Source: OFTM291 sp041741375 (GTDB taxonomy: Bacteria > Gemmatimonadota > Gemmatimonadetes > Gemmatimonadales > GWC2-71-9). From it: DNA of 15,419 bases. Positions 7,572-14,902 of the stretch are shown in pieces. Numbering within the stretch: the stretch's first letter is position 1; each line of letters opens with the position of its first letter. The position numbers and the translations under genes were made by a program. Location of the stretch: the NCBI GenBank assembly GCA_041741375.1, contig JBGSKF010000014.1, forward strand, positions 1 to 15,419. The letters are read 5' to 3'. The notes below the pieces were generated by a model, which saw only the letters and a list, made by a program, of their open reading frames with translations, made no database searches and was not told the origin of the DNA.

Positions 7572-8046
7572 GCCAACCTCCTGTGCCAAAACCCGCGCAT
7601 CAGTCCTTCGTCTGCCATCCTGCCGACTTCCCACGGCGGAGCACTGCCATCACTACCACGCCTCGTGCAGAACCCCCGCAGTGTCAGGTGACGTACGCTT
7701 TCAGCGACCGCCAGAGTACGCCTTCCTCTCTATAACGTACGACGCCCCCGATTCTCCCTACACGACCGTCGCATTCCACTCCCACAGCCCCTTTCCGTCC
7801 GCCCTCGCAAACCAGCCCGGTCGGGCCGTCGGTGAGCCTGACCCTCTCACCAGAACCACCACGGCGGTGTGCTCGTTACCTCAGGCATCCCTCGTCGAGA
7901 GTCACGCGGCCCCCGGGCCGGGGAAGAGAGGAGCGACATGACAGGCAGCAGGGGCAGGAGCGGATCTCGCCACGATCGCCGGAGCCGTGACGGGCACGTG
8001 ACACTCCTTGGCGGACCCAGGTGGCACGGTGTGCCGGGAGGCACCG
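7572..8046. other. Divergent intergenic region between the TlpA-like gene and the sigma factor gene
   Basis: About 475 bases without a convincing gene. It must hold promoters for both directions. Visible items are three GTACG boxes (7693-7741) with TATA-like bases beside the last, and a possible small upstream ORF (7938-8060). The rest shows nothing I can name. Confidence 0.6.
7691..7741. promoter_or_regulatory. Three GTACG boxes at about two-helix-turn spacing
   Basis: ACGTACG at 7691-7697 and again at 7735-7741 (each containing the palindrome CGTACG), with GTACG at 7716-7720 between them. GTACG starts are 23 and 21 bases apart. They lie 120-170 bases upstream of the TlpA-like gene, and TATAG on its coding strand adjoins the last box. 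A candidate operator; no known regulator is assigned. Confidence 0.25.

Positions 8047-8060
<14 letters not shown>
7938..8060 (+). CDS. Possible 40-residue upstream ORF overlapping the sigma factor start
   Basis: ATG 7938 has a good AGAGGAG site just upstream, and the frame ends with TGA at 8058-8060, overlapping the sigma factor start (8047) by 14 bases. The product is Arg/Gly/Ser-rich (MTGSRGRSGSRHDRRSRDGH) and resembles no family. It could be a leader whose translation couples to the sigma factor, or a chance frame in GC-rich DNA beside a fortuitous purine run. Confidence 0.2.
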
Positions 8061-8587
<527 letters not shown>

Positions 8588-8595
<8 letters not shown>

Positions 8596-8615
8596 GGAGT
8601 GGGGAGTCGGGAGTA
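8588..8615 (+). repeat. Heptad array containing the sigma factor stop codon
   Basis: GGGAATA, GGGAGTG, GGGAGTC and GGGAGTA; the stop TAG (8593-8595) spans the first two units. G-rich sequence of looser period continues to about 8670 (GGTAGGCGGTAGGG). Confidence 0.8.
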
Positions 8616-8712
8616 GGGGGTGGGGGGATCGCCGTTATAGGAGATTGGGGGTGGGCGGTAGGCGGTAGGGACGAACGCGGCCTTCACACTTCGAACTTCA
8701 CGCCTCCGTATC

Positions 8713-8732
8713 CCCGGGGCTTTCGCCCCGGG
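8713..8732 (+). repeat. Palindromic hairpin, CCCGGGGC stem
   Basis: CCCGGGGC, loop TTTC, GCCCCGGG: eight perfect pairs. Similar in design to the hairpin at 9640-9659. It could end sigma factor transcription but has no U-tract. Confidence 0.5.
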
Positions 8733-8742
8733 CTCGGCCATG

Positions 8743-8760
8743 GGGCCGTTTACACGGCCC
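8743..8760 (+). repeat. Palindromic hairpin, GGGCCGT stem
   Basis: GGGCCGT, loop TTAC, ACGGCCC: seven perfect pairs, ten bases after the previous hairpin. Confidence 0.45.
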
Positions 8761-8828
8761 ACGGCTCGGAGTCTCGTCCCTGCACCCGGTGGTGCGTAGG
8801 GGCGGTTCGTGAGCCGTCCTTCCCATTT

Positions 8829-8864
8829 CCTTCGCGACCTTCGCGACCTTCGCGGCTTCGCGTG
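8829..8864. repeat. 9-base tandem repeat CCTTCGCGA
   Basis: CCTTCGCGA twice, CCTTCGCGG, then CTTCGCGTG: four units, the last two degenerate. Confidence 0.7.
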
Positions 8865-8942
8865 AGCCTTCCCTTTCTCCCGGTTTGAAGGCTGGAGTCG
8901 GCGGGCTCCACGCAATTCCTGACGAAGATCGTTGGTCGGTGA

Positions 8943-9017
8943 CTCCCCTCTCCCGCTCTGCGGGACCGATCGCCACGGCGGCGCGCCGCCTCGCGACAAG
9001 GGGGCCGGGGGTGAGGG
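8943..9017. repeat. CCCCTCTCCCGC hairpin repeat interrupted by a 34-base insert
   Basis: The left arm (CCCCTCTCCCGC, TCT, GCGGGA) and the right flank (GGGGGCCGGGGGTGAGGG) match the intact copy at 12443-12481. In this copy, two bases of the stem are replaced by about 34 bases that include the perfect palindrome GGCGGCGCGCCGCC (8977-8990) and CTCGCGAC. Confidence 0.65.
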
Positions 9018-9033
9018 TCCGACCCCAAGATAC

Positions 9034-9060
9034 TTGACATGTCATCTATTCTGATATAAC
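9034..9060 (+). promoter_or_regulatory. Promoter of the SnoaL-like gene with palindromic -35 region
   Basis: TTGACA (9034-9039) is a perfect sigma-70 -35 hexamer. TATAAC (9055-9060) lies 15 bases on, shorter than the usual 17; TAACTT at 9057-9062 would give 17. The -35 overlaps the perfect palindrome TGACATGTCA (9035-9044), a plausible operator. This is one of the few AT-rich patches in the window. Confidence 0.5.
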
Positions 9061-9109
9061 TTACCCTATGGAAGCGAGGCAAGCACCACAACCGTGAAGG
9101 AGTAACCCC

Positions 9110-9469
9110 ATGAACCAGAACGAGATCCGCAGCGCCATCGAGCAGGTCAACCAGCTCGTCCTCCAGGGCAAGGCCATGGAGGCCTTCGACAAGTTCTACG
9201 CCGACGACGTCGTCATGCAGGAGAACGACAACCCGCCCACCGTCGGCAAAGCCGCCAACCGGGCCCGCGAGGAGGAGTTCTTCAGCAAGATCACCGAATT
9301 CCGGGGCGCCACCGTCGAATCGATCACGGTCGGCGATGACACCTCGATGGTCCTCTGGCACAACGACTACACCCACGCCGACTGGGGGGTCCGGAAATAC
9401 CACCAGGTGGCGGTGCAGACCTGGAAGAACGGCAAGATCGTGAAGGAGAGGTTTTACTACGGATCCTGA
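9110..9469 (+). CDS. SnoaL-like/NTF2-fold protein, 119 residues
   Basis: Small cytoplasmic protein of the nuclear transport factor 2/SnoaL-like superfamily, a cone-shaped alpha+beta barrel used by small isomerases, cyclases and binding proteins. It shows the usual N-terminal helices (EIRSAIEQVNQLVLQGKAMEAFDKFYADDVVM), the substrate-cavity segment ENDNPPTVGKA and C-terminal strands with alternating charged and hydrophobic residues (YHQVAVQTWKNGKIVKERFYYG). Length is normal and there is no signal peptide. ATG 9110 has AAGGAG seven bases upstream and a promoter-like sequence at 9034-9060, so it is probably transcribed alone. A G-rich heptad array starts 13 bases after the stop. The catalytic chemistry cannot be read from the sequence, as the superfamily has many functions. 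Confidence 0.85.
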   Translation: MNQNEIRSAIEQVNQLVLQGKAMEAFDKFYADDVVMQENDNPPTVGKAANRAREEEFFSKITEFRGATVESITVGDDTSMVLWHNDYTHADWGVRKYHQVAVQTWKNGKIVKERFYYGS

Positions 9470-9482
9470 TGGTTGACGAGGT

Positions 9483-9583
9483 GGGAGTCGGGAGTAGGGA
9501 ATAGGGAATATGGAGGAGGGAATATGGAGGAGGGAATAGGGAGGAGGGAATAGGGAGTGGGGAGTCGGGAGTCGGGAGTGGGG
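9483..9583 (+). repeat. Long G-rich heptad array after the SnoaL-like gene
   Basis: Fourteen consecutive 7-base units (GGGAGTC, GGGAGTA, GGGAATA, TGGAGGA, GGGAGGA and GGGAGTG variants) ending in GGG. The period is strictly kept. Runs of GGG every seven bases could form G-quadruplexes in the transcript. Confidence 0.92.
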
Positions 9584-9639
9584 ACTCCGGTAGCCCTCAC
9601 ATACCCGTGACCGCCCGCGGTCTTGCGTCGAGGCATAGG

Positions 9640-9659
9640 CCCCGGCCTTTTCGCCGGGG
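9640..9659. repeat. Palindromic hairpin, CCCCGGC stem
   Basis: CCCCGGC, loop CTTTTC, GCCGGGG: seven pairs. It lies between oppositely oriented heptad arrays. Confidence 0.5.
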
Positions 9660-9670
9660 TGACCCTCCGA

Positions 9671-9712
9671 ACCCATACCCTACTCCCTATTCCCTACTCC
9701 CTATTCCCTCTT
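9671..9712 (-). repeat. C-rich heptad array, inverted relative to 9483-9583
   Basis: ACCCATA, CCCTACT, CCCTATT, CCCTACT, CCCTATT and CCCTCTT: six units, the reverse complement of the GGGAATA/GGGAGTA type units upstream. Confidence 0.85.
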
Positions 9713-9798
9713 CGGGTCCCTCCTTCCCTCGCGCCTTCTCTCCGGGTATTCATCCAGTCATCGATCGATCCCTTCCCCCTGATCCCCCGGAGACCGCT

Positions 9799-10953
9799 GT
9801 GCAACCGGCGTTTGACCTCGAATCCTGGCGCCGGCGCATCCCGCTCGTCGCCACCACCATCCCGCTCAACAACTGCTCCCAGGCCCCCCTGCTCGACCCG
9901 GTGCGCCACGCCGCCGACACCTGGCTCGACGGCTGGAACCGGAACGGCATGGACTGGGAAGGGTGGATCGGAGAGGTGGAGGCGGCCCGCGGAGCCTTTG
10001 CCCAGCTGATCCACGCCTCCCCGGACGACGTGGCCGTCTGCGGCTCGGTGTCCGACGCCACCAACCGGCTGGCCAGCGCCCTCGACTGCCGGACTCCCCG
10101 AAACCGCATCGTGCTCTCCGACGCCGAGTTCCCGAGCGTGGCCCAGGTGTGGCACGCACAGGAGCCCCGGGGAGCCGAACTGGTCTGGATCCCGCTCCGC
10201 GACGGCCGCCCCCGGCTCGAGGACTGGGCCGCCGCCATCGATGAGCGCACCCTCCTCGTCTCGGCCTGCCACGGGTACTTCCTGAACGGCCACCGCGAGA
10301 ACCTCGACGCCTTGGCCGAACTGACCCGGGCATCCGGCGCCCTTCTCTACACCGACGCCTATCAAACCGCCGGCGTCTCGCCGATCGACGTCTCCACCCT
10401 CCCCGTCGACGCCCTAGCCGCCGGTTGCCTCAAGTATCTTCTCGGCACCGCAGGCCTCGCCTTCCTCTACGTCAAGCCCGATGTGGCCAACACCTTGCAT
10501 CCAACCGCCACCGGCTGGTTCGGCCGGGCCACCCCGTTTGCCTTCGACCCCCGCCAACTCGACTGGGGGCCCGGCGCCCGCCGGTTCGATGGCGGAACGC
10601 CTCCCATCCTCAACGCCGCCATCTGCCGCGCCGGCATGGAAGTGATCCTGGAGGTCGGCGTGGAGGCGATCCACGCCTGGACCTCTCACCTCGCCGACCG
10701 GCTGCTGGAGCAGGGCCGGGCCCACGGGCTCGTTCCCCACCTCGACACTCCGGGACGGGAGCGCACCCCCAACACAGCCTTCCTCTGTCCCGATGCCGCC
10801 AAGGTGGAGGCCGCGATGCGCGCCGAGGGGGTGCTGGTGTCGGCGCGAGGGCCGGTGTTGCGGTTCGCGCCACATTTCTTTGTCCGGGAGGAGGAGATCG
10901 ACCGGGCAGTGGCCCTCGCGGCACGGTTCATACCCGCCGAGTCCCGCGCATGA
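9799..10953 (+). CDS. Class V aminotransferase-fold PLP-dependent enzyme
   Basis: Cytoplasmic fold-type I PLP enzyme of the class V group (cysteine desulfurase, isopenicillin epimerase-like, kynureninase-like), 384 residues. Typical parts in order are an N-terminal substrate segment (IPLNNCSQAPLLDPV), phosphate binding (VCGSVSDATNRL), DAEFPS, the strand with the cofactor-ring aspartate (ALLYTDAYQTAG, Asp186), the Schiff-base lysine in AAGCLKYLLGTAG (Lys212) and the C-terminal RFAPHFFVREEEID. I chose GTG 9799, with GGAG six bases upstream, because earlier in-frame starts translate repeat DNA. The stop overlaps the start of the NSS transporter (ATGA), so the two are almost certainly one operon. 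The substrate cannot be named. The lack of a cysteine in a desulfurase-like loop and the amine-transporter partner favour an amino-acid lyase, hydrolase or transferase over iron-sulfur assembly. Confidence 0.87.
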   Translation: MQPAFDLESWRRRIPLVATTIPLNNCSQAPLLDPVRHAADTWLDGWNRNGMDWEGWIGEVEAARGAFAQLIHASPDDVAVCGSVSDATNRLASALDCRTPRNRIVLSDAEFPSVAQVWHAQEPRGAELVWIPLRDGRPRLEDWAAAIDERTLLVSACHGYFLNGHRENLDALAELTRASGALLYTDAYQTAGVSPIDVSTLPVDALAAGCLKYLLGTAGLAFLYVKPDVANTLHPTATGWFGRATPFAFDPRQLDWGPGARRFDGGTPPILNAAICRAGMEVILEVGVEAIHAWTSHLADRLLEQGRAHGLVPHLDTPGRERTPNTAFLCPDAAKVEAAMRAEGVLVSARGPVLRFAPHFFVREEEIDRAVALAARFIPAESRA

Positions 10954-12281
10954 CGTCACCCGGAGAAGTCCGGGAGACCTTCAGCACCCGTTTCGGCGTC
11001 CTCATGACGATGATCGGCGTGGCCGTGGGGCTAGGCAACGTCTGGCGCTTCCCGTATCTGGCCGGCAAGTTCGGCGGTGCCGCCTTCGTGGCGGTGTATG
11101 TCGGGTGGGTGGCCGCGATCGGCGTTCCGGCGCTGATGGCCGAATGGGCCCTCGGCCGCTCCACACGGCGGGGCACCGTGGGAGCGTTCGCGCGGGGCGG
11201 CCTCCCGGGGGGCCGAATCATCGGATGGATCCTGTTCGGGGTGGTCGTGGCCGCCACCGCCTACTACACCAACGTGGTCGGTTGGGTCCTGGTCTACGGG
11301 TTCGGCACCGCTGCCCAGGCACTCGGCATTCCGGCCAATCCCTCCGCGATCCTCCCCCCCGACACCGGCTTTGTCCCTCGCAGTTTCTTCCTGCAGCTTG
11401 GGGCCACCAGCGTGGTGCTGGCGGGATGCGCCCTGGTGCTGGTCCGCGGTCTCCGCGGCGGGATCGAGCGGGCGAGCCGAGTGCTCATTCCGCTCCTCTT
11501 CGGCACCCTGCTGCTCCTCGTGGTCCGCACCGTGACGCTCGAGGGGACGGGACCGGGTATCGCGTGGTACTTCCGGTTCGACCCCGCGGGCATCACGCCG
11601 CAGGTGGTCATCGCGGCCCTGGGCCAGGCAGTGTTCTCTCTTTCCCTCGGCGGCACCTTCATGGTGGCCTACGGATCGTATCTGGAGACGGGCACGCCGC
11701 TCGGCTTCACCGCGCGCGCCACCGCCTTCGGCGACACCCTGGCCGGCCTTCTCGCGGGGCTCGCCATCCTCCCCGCCGCGATGGCCTACGGGCTGGAGGT
11801 GACGAGCGGCCCCGGGCTTCTCTTCGCGACACTTCCACAGCTCTTCGCCGCCATTCCCGGCGGGGGTCTCCTGGGGCCGCTCTTTTTTCTGGCTCTCTTC
11901 GGCGCGGCATGGCTCAGCGCCATCGCCGCCTTCGAGGTGCTGGTGGCGGGGCTCACCGACAACACCTCGCTCACCCGGCGGCACGCCGTGTGGCTCCTGG
12001 CCGGCATCATTCTCCTCGCCGCCATCCCTCCGATGATCAACCTGGCGATCTTCGTCCCGTGGGATCTGACCTTCGGGTCGGGGATGCAGACGCTGGGGGC
12101 GCTGCTCGTGGCCGTTACCGTCGGCTGGTGCCTCTCCCGGGAGCGGGCGCTGGAGGCACTGGGGGGCGGTGCGCACCACCGGTTCCTCCGCCTCTGGATC
12201 CGCTGGGTCATTCCGGGAGCGCTGGTGACGGTGGGCGTCTGGTGGGTGCTGCAGGATCTTCTTGGGAAGTTTGAAGTGTGA
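10950..12281 (+). CDS. Sodium-dependent transporter, NSS (SNF) family
   Basis: Inner-membrane sodium symporter of the neurotransmitter:sodium symporter family (LeuT/MhsT relatives), which import amino acids or related amines. Length 443 residues with about eleven or twelve hydrophobic segments, normal for bacterial members. The unwound TM1 signature is present (GVAVGLGNVWRFPYLAG), as is the TM6 sodium/substrate-site segment (GQAVFSLSLGGTFMVAYGSY). No signal peptide is needed. ATG 10950 overlaps the PLP enzyme's stop codon as ATGA, indicating translational coupling and a shared substrate. The last residues (KFEV) lie at the edge of a G-rich heptad array that begins two bases after the stop. 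The substrate is not identifiable from the sequence. A second frame open upstream to 10425 is antisense-free overlap with the PLP gene and not coding. Confidence 0.93.
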   Translation: MTSPGEVRETFSTRFGVLMTMIGVAVGLGNVWRFPYLAGKFGGAAFVAVYVGWVAAIGVPALMAEWALGRSTRRGTVGAFARGGLPGGRIIGWILFGVVVAATAYYTNVVGWVLVYGFGTAAQALGIPANPSAILPPDTGFVPRSFFLQLGATSVVLAGCALVLVRGLRGGIERASRVLIPLLFGTLLLLVVRTVTLEGTGPGIAWYFRFDPAGITPQVVIAALGQAVFSLSLGGTFMVAYGSYLETGTPLGFTARATAFGDTLAGLLAGLAILPAAMAYGLEVTSGPGLLFATLPQLFAAIPGGGLLGPLFFLALFGAAWLSAIAAFEVLVAGLTDNTSLTRRHAVWLLAGIILLAAIPPMINLAIFVPWDLTFGSGMQTLGALLVAVTVGWCLSRERALEALGGGAHHRFLRLWIRWVIPGALVTVGVWWVLQDLLGKFEV

Positions 12282-12282
12282 A

Positions 12283-12324
12283 GGGGAGGTAGGGAGTGGG
12301 GAGTAGGGAGTAGGGAGTGGGGGA
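12283..12324 (+). repeat. G-rich heptad array after the NSS transporter
   Basis: Units GGGAGGT, AGGGAGT, GGGGAGT, AGGGAGT and AGGGAGT, then GGGGGA. It begins two bases after the stop codon (12279-12281). Confidence 0.85.
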
Positions 12325-12330
12325 CCCTTC

Positions 12331-12366
12331 CGTACACGTACACGTACACGTACTCGTACCCGTACT
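12331..12366. repeat. Hexamer tandem repeat CGTACA
   Basis: CGTACA three times, then CGTACT, CGTACC and CGTACT: six 6-base units directly after the heptads. Confidence 0.9.
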
Positions 12367-12381
12367 CGAGCAGGTTTGGAT

Positions 12382-12416
12382 GGAAGTGTCGAAGTGTTCA
12401 GTGTTCAGTGTTCAGT
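12382..12416. repeat. Heptad array, GTTCAGT type
   Basis: GGAAGTG, TCGAAGT, then GTTCAGT three times: five units. Same period as the other arrays but different sequence, related to the ACAGTGA units at 1535-1604 by reverse complement (ACTGAAC). Confidence 0.75.
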
Positions 12417-12442
12417 GGGGCCGTCATCGCGAGGAGGCGACT

Positions 12443-12469
12443 CCCCTCTCCCGCCCTGCGGGAGAGGGG
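12443..12469. terminator. Perfect 12-pair hairpin between convergent genes (intact repeat copy)
   Basis: CCCCTCTCCCGC, loop CCT, GCGGGAGAGGGG, followed by CCGGGGGTGAGGG. The position between the 3' ends of the NSS transporter and a minus-strand propeller suits a bidirectional terminator, though it lacks a U-tract. The same sequence, interrupted, is at 8943-9017, so it is a dispersed repeat. Confidence 0.5.
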
Positions 12470-12509
12470 CCGGGGGTGAGGGCATCCGCGATAAGAGAAG
12501 ACCGCGGGA

Positions 12510-13619
12510 TTACTGTCGCAGGATCGCGTAGACCAGCGTCTCGACATCATCCTCATCGCGGCTCACGCCGAGGATCCGGGTACCATTGACCTCGAGAAGC
12601 GTGAAGCGCCTTGGAAGGGTCACGGTCACCGGTTCCGAACGATCCTGCCTAAGGAGAACCCACTGCGGCTTATCCCCCGGCTCCACGATCACTTCCACCC
12701 AGACGTCCCCTTCCGCGCTGGAAAGGATGCGTCCGAACAGAGGCATGTGTGTCGGGGCCTCGGGCAGCGAGGCCGGGTCCAAACGGAGTCGGGCTCTTCT
12801 CTCCTCGATCACAGCGTTTTCCGCGGGCGTGGCTTTCCGCGGTGCGAGCGGCACGGGCATGCTGTCCAGGACCACCCCGGCAGCCGAGAAGAGGCGGATC
12901 TCCGGGGTCTCGGAGAACCCGACCCAGACGCCGTGCCCCCTCCGGTCGACCGTGGCCTGAAGCCGCGGGCCGTGAGGATGTAGGCTCGTCGTCGGCCCCC
13001 GGGAGTTTCTCCCCACGGTCATGTCGAACAGCGGGAACCTCCCGATCGCCGACGCCACGCTGTCACCGGGCAGGTATGCCACCATGTGGGTTGAGTCACG
13101 GTAGGTGGGGGTTGTCCTTTGTGCGTCGGGGAACGGGACCGTCTTCTCAACAAGGACCAGCGCGCCCGAATCGAGCTCCCCGAGCATGTTGGAGCCCCAT
13201 GAAGCGACGTCGGTTTCCACCGGGGCCAAGCGCGCCATCTGGCCATCCTCACGGAACCAGGTAACTCGGCGCAAGCTGCGGTCAAAGGCCCATGCCGTTC
13301 CGTCCCGTGAGGAACCGAATGCAGTGAGGTCCCGGAACTCCCCCGGGCCAGACCCGGTGCCTCCAGACCAGGCCAGCGATGACCCAGTCGAAGAAAAGAA
13401 ATGCACTCGTGCCGCCATGTGATCGGCCACGGCGATCACGCCACTCGGGAGTGTGACGGCGCCGAGGATCTGTTCGAACTCCCGTCCATCGGCTCCGCGC
13501 TCGTGGGCCCACAGCACCTCGATTGTGGACGTCCCCTCCGAATCTCCTGGCGTCGGCGACTCTCCCCCGCACCCGGAGATCACGCACCCGAGCATTGTGG
13601 CTACGGAGGCCCTACTCAT
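12510..13619 (-). CDS. 6-bladed beta-propeller lipoprotein (right locus, second gene)
   Basis: Predicted lipoprotein of 369 residues: MSRASVATMLGCVISGCGGES has an ISGC lipobox with Cys17. The family motif is GGTGSGPGEFRD. Blade-like repeats follow (GVIAVADHMAARVHFFSSTG, GTAWAFDRSLRRVTWF, GHGVWVGFSETPEIRLFS, GDVWVEVIVEPGDKPQWVLL), ending in the typical ILGVSRDEDDVETLVYAI. GAGGTGAAGGG precedes ATG 13619. It lies 114 bases after another propeller gene on the same strand and ends facing the NSS transporter. These propellers are thought to be binding or scaffold modules on the cell surface; no catalytic residues are evident. It is intact, unlike the left-locus propeller, and was used here to recognise that gene's frameshift. 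Confidence 0.85.
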   Translation of the reverse strand: MSRASVATMLGCVISGCGGESPTPGDSEGTSTIEVLWAHERGADGREFEQILGAVTLPSGVIAVADHMAARVHFFSSTGSSLAWSGGTGSGPGEFRDLTAFGSSRDGTAWAFDRSLRRVTWFREDGQMARLAPVETDVASWGSNMLGELDSGALVLVEKTVPFPDAQRTTPTYRDSTHMVAYLPGDSVASAIGRFPLFDMTVGRNSRGPTTSLHPHGPRLQATVDRRGHGVWVGFSETPEIRLFSAAGVVLDSMPVPLAPRKATPAENAVIEERRARLRLDPASLPEAPTHMPLFGRILSSAEGDVWVEVIVEPGDKPQWVLLRQDRSEPVTVTLPRRFTLLEVNGTRILGVSRDEDDVETLVYAILRQ

Positions 13620-13733
13620 CCCTTCACCTCAAGCTGACAAGGCTCCACGGTCACGCCTCCTATCCGGTACACCCGCAGGGAGTCCCCCTCCGCCAATTGG
13701 GGCGATCGGCGAGAAAGACCCCCGCTGAGAGAC

Positions 13734-14846
13734 CTACCCTTGACCCGGGATCCAGCGGCACCCTTTGGAACTGATCGCATACCGGTACACAACGGTGCGC
13801 ACGCTATCGCCCGGGCTCACGACCCGGGCCAAGGCAACCAAGGTGTCTCCACTCAGATGAGGAATTGGGAACGGCGAGTCGCTGGCGAAGGGGACGAGGG
13901 CATCGGCACATGCTTGTTGCAGATCGGCCGTGACGAGGGAAACGTAATAGCGTAGGTTCGTGAACTCCTGCCGCTGGGGCCCATTCTCGACATCAATGTC
14001 CACCTGAACTATGACCAATTCTCCGGTGGAGAGATAGCCAACCGTGGCAGCCGCAGATCCGATGTAATCGAAGGGCTTTCCTGCGGCTTCCTGTTCTTGG
14101 TGGCGCGATAGTAGGTCTGTCGGCTGGCCGCGTCTCCTCACGACAGGGAGGGACACCTGGCCCACGACAAGACCAGTGGCATCGAGCTTCTGAAGGCCCG
14201 GCATGGTCGGTACCTGTGCAAGAAACCCGTCTTTCCACGGAATCAGTTCCAGGTGTCCGTACTGCATGTAGGTGGGTAAGGACACCATGACCTCCGGTGG
14301 TATCATCCCCAACACCGCAACCGAGTCGTTTCCCGCATGCCACATTCCGATCAGGGATGGACTTCCTGGAAGACTGAACACGGCACGATCTCCCTGCCAT
14401 GTCCATTGCTTGCCTGTACTTCGGAATGGCACGCTCAGGGTCCGCTGGATCGCTCCGTCCTCAAGACTGAGCACATCGATTCGAGCGGACGCCTCGTCAA
14501 TGACCGCAACCAAGGTATCGCCAGGGAGGGCATGCACCATCCCGATACTCCTGTATTCTCCGGGGCCAGATCCTCTCCTTCCCCAGATGGATTCAAGGCG
14601 ACCATCGTGACTGAAGCGTATCACCCTACCTGATGCCACGTCACTCAAGTAGGTCCGTCCCAGGCCATCCCGCGCAACATGGACAAACCTGCCCAGGGGT
14701 AGCGAGTCTGGTAGGAGCAGAGGCGTGGAGTCAACTAGAGAAAGTGCGGGCCCACCTTCTCCCGATACTGCACTAGAGGGAGAGCGTGAAGGGGTGTCAC
14801 ATGACGTCAACACAAGGGCGAGCAGGAGGATCTGTCGTTGTCTCAT
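13734..14846 (-). CDS. 6-bladed beta-propeller lipoprotein (right locus, first gene)
   Basis: Predicted lipoprotein of 370 residues: MRQRQILLLALVLTSC gives an LTSC lipobox with Cys16. The propeller motif GRRGSGPGEYRS and blade repeats (GRTYLSDVASGRVIRFSHDG, SARIDVLSLEDGAIQRTLSV, QKLDATGLVVGQVSLPV) place it in the same family as the genes at 12510-13619 and 5559-6954. Sequence similarity between the right-locus propellers is limited to the motifs, so this is not a recent duplication. The ribosome binding site is poor: the nearest GGGAG is 15 bases from ATG 14846 and the intervening bases are C-rich. A lower translation rate or an unusual initiation is possible, but the lipobox right after this ATG supports the start. 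Tandem direct repeats lie 57-115 bases upstream (14903-14961). The upstream neighbour is the four-cysteine peptide gene. Confidence 0.82.
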   Translation of the reverse strand: MRQRQILLLALVLTSCDTPSRSPSSAVSGEGGPALSLVDSTPLLLPDSLPLGRFVHVARDGLGRTYLSDVASGRVIRFSHDGRLESIWGRRGSGPGEYRSIGMVHALPGDTLVAVIDEASARIDVLSLEDGAIQRTLSVPFRSTGKQWTWQGDRAVFSLPGSPSLIGMWHAGNDSVAVLGMIPPEVMVSLPTYMQYGHLELIPWKDGFLAQVPTMPGLQKLDATGLVVGQVSLPVVRRRGQPTDLLSRHQEQEAAGKPFDYIGSAAATVGYLSTGELVIVQVDIDVENGPQRQEFTNLRYYVSLVTADLQQACADALVPFASDSPFPIPHLSGDTLVALARVVSPGDSVRTVVYRYAISSKGCRWIPGQG

Positions 14847-14902
14847 AGGGGGAAGTTCTCACTCCCACAGGTTAGGGTCAGGAGGCGTAGCACTGCCTAC
14901 TT

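Larger units (their letters stand above)
8596..9033. other. Repeat-filled intergenic region after the sigma factor gene
   Basis: No gene is supported. From left to right it holds the heptads, two hairpins (8713-8732 and 8743-8760), a 9-base tandem repeat (8829-8864) and an interrupted hairpin repeat (8943-9017). Frames crossing it give low-complexity products (for example Arg-Ser-Arg repeats on the minus strand) typical of translated intergenic repeats. Confidence 0.7.
9584..9798. other. Intergenic region before the PLP enzyme gene
   Basis: With the preceding heptad array this makes a gap of about 330 bases. It contains a hairpin (9640-9659) and a C-rich inverted heptad array (9671-9712). 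The frame of the PLP enzyme is open back to 9607 but translates the repeats into Pro/Ser-rich sequence, so I do not count it as coding. No clear promoter is seen. Confidence 0.6.

Noticed and set aside
9483..9583. Regular repeats resembling a CRISPR array
   Set aside because: The units are seven bases long with no spacers and no cas genes; this is a simple tandem array.
8750..9676. 308-codon minus-strand frame
   Set aside because: It runs through heptads, the SnoaL-like gene in antisense and the 9-base repeats (SREGREGREG). This is typical of translated intergenic repeats.
9607..9798. Longer N-terminus for the PLP enzyme
   Set aside because: The extension translates repeat DNA (PYSLLPIPSS), whereas the family fold begins after the GTG at 9799.
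10425..10949. Upstream extension of the transporter frame
   Set aside because: It overlaps the PLP enzyme gene, is Arg/Pro-rich and not membrane-like. The NSS family starts at the ATG at 10950.
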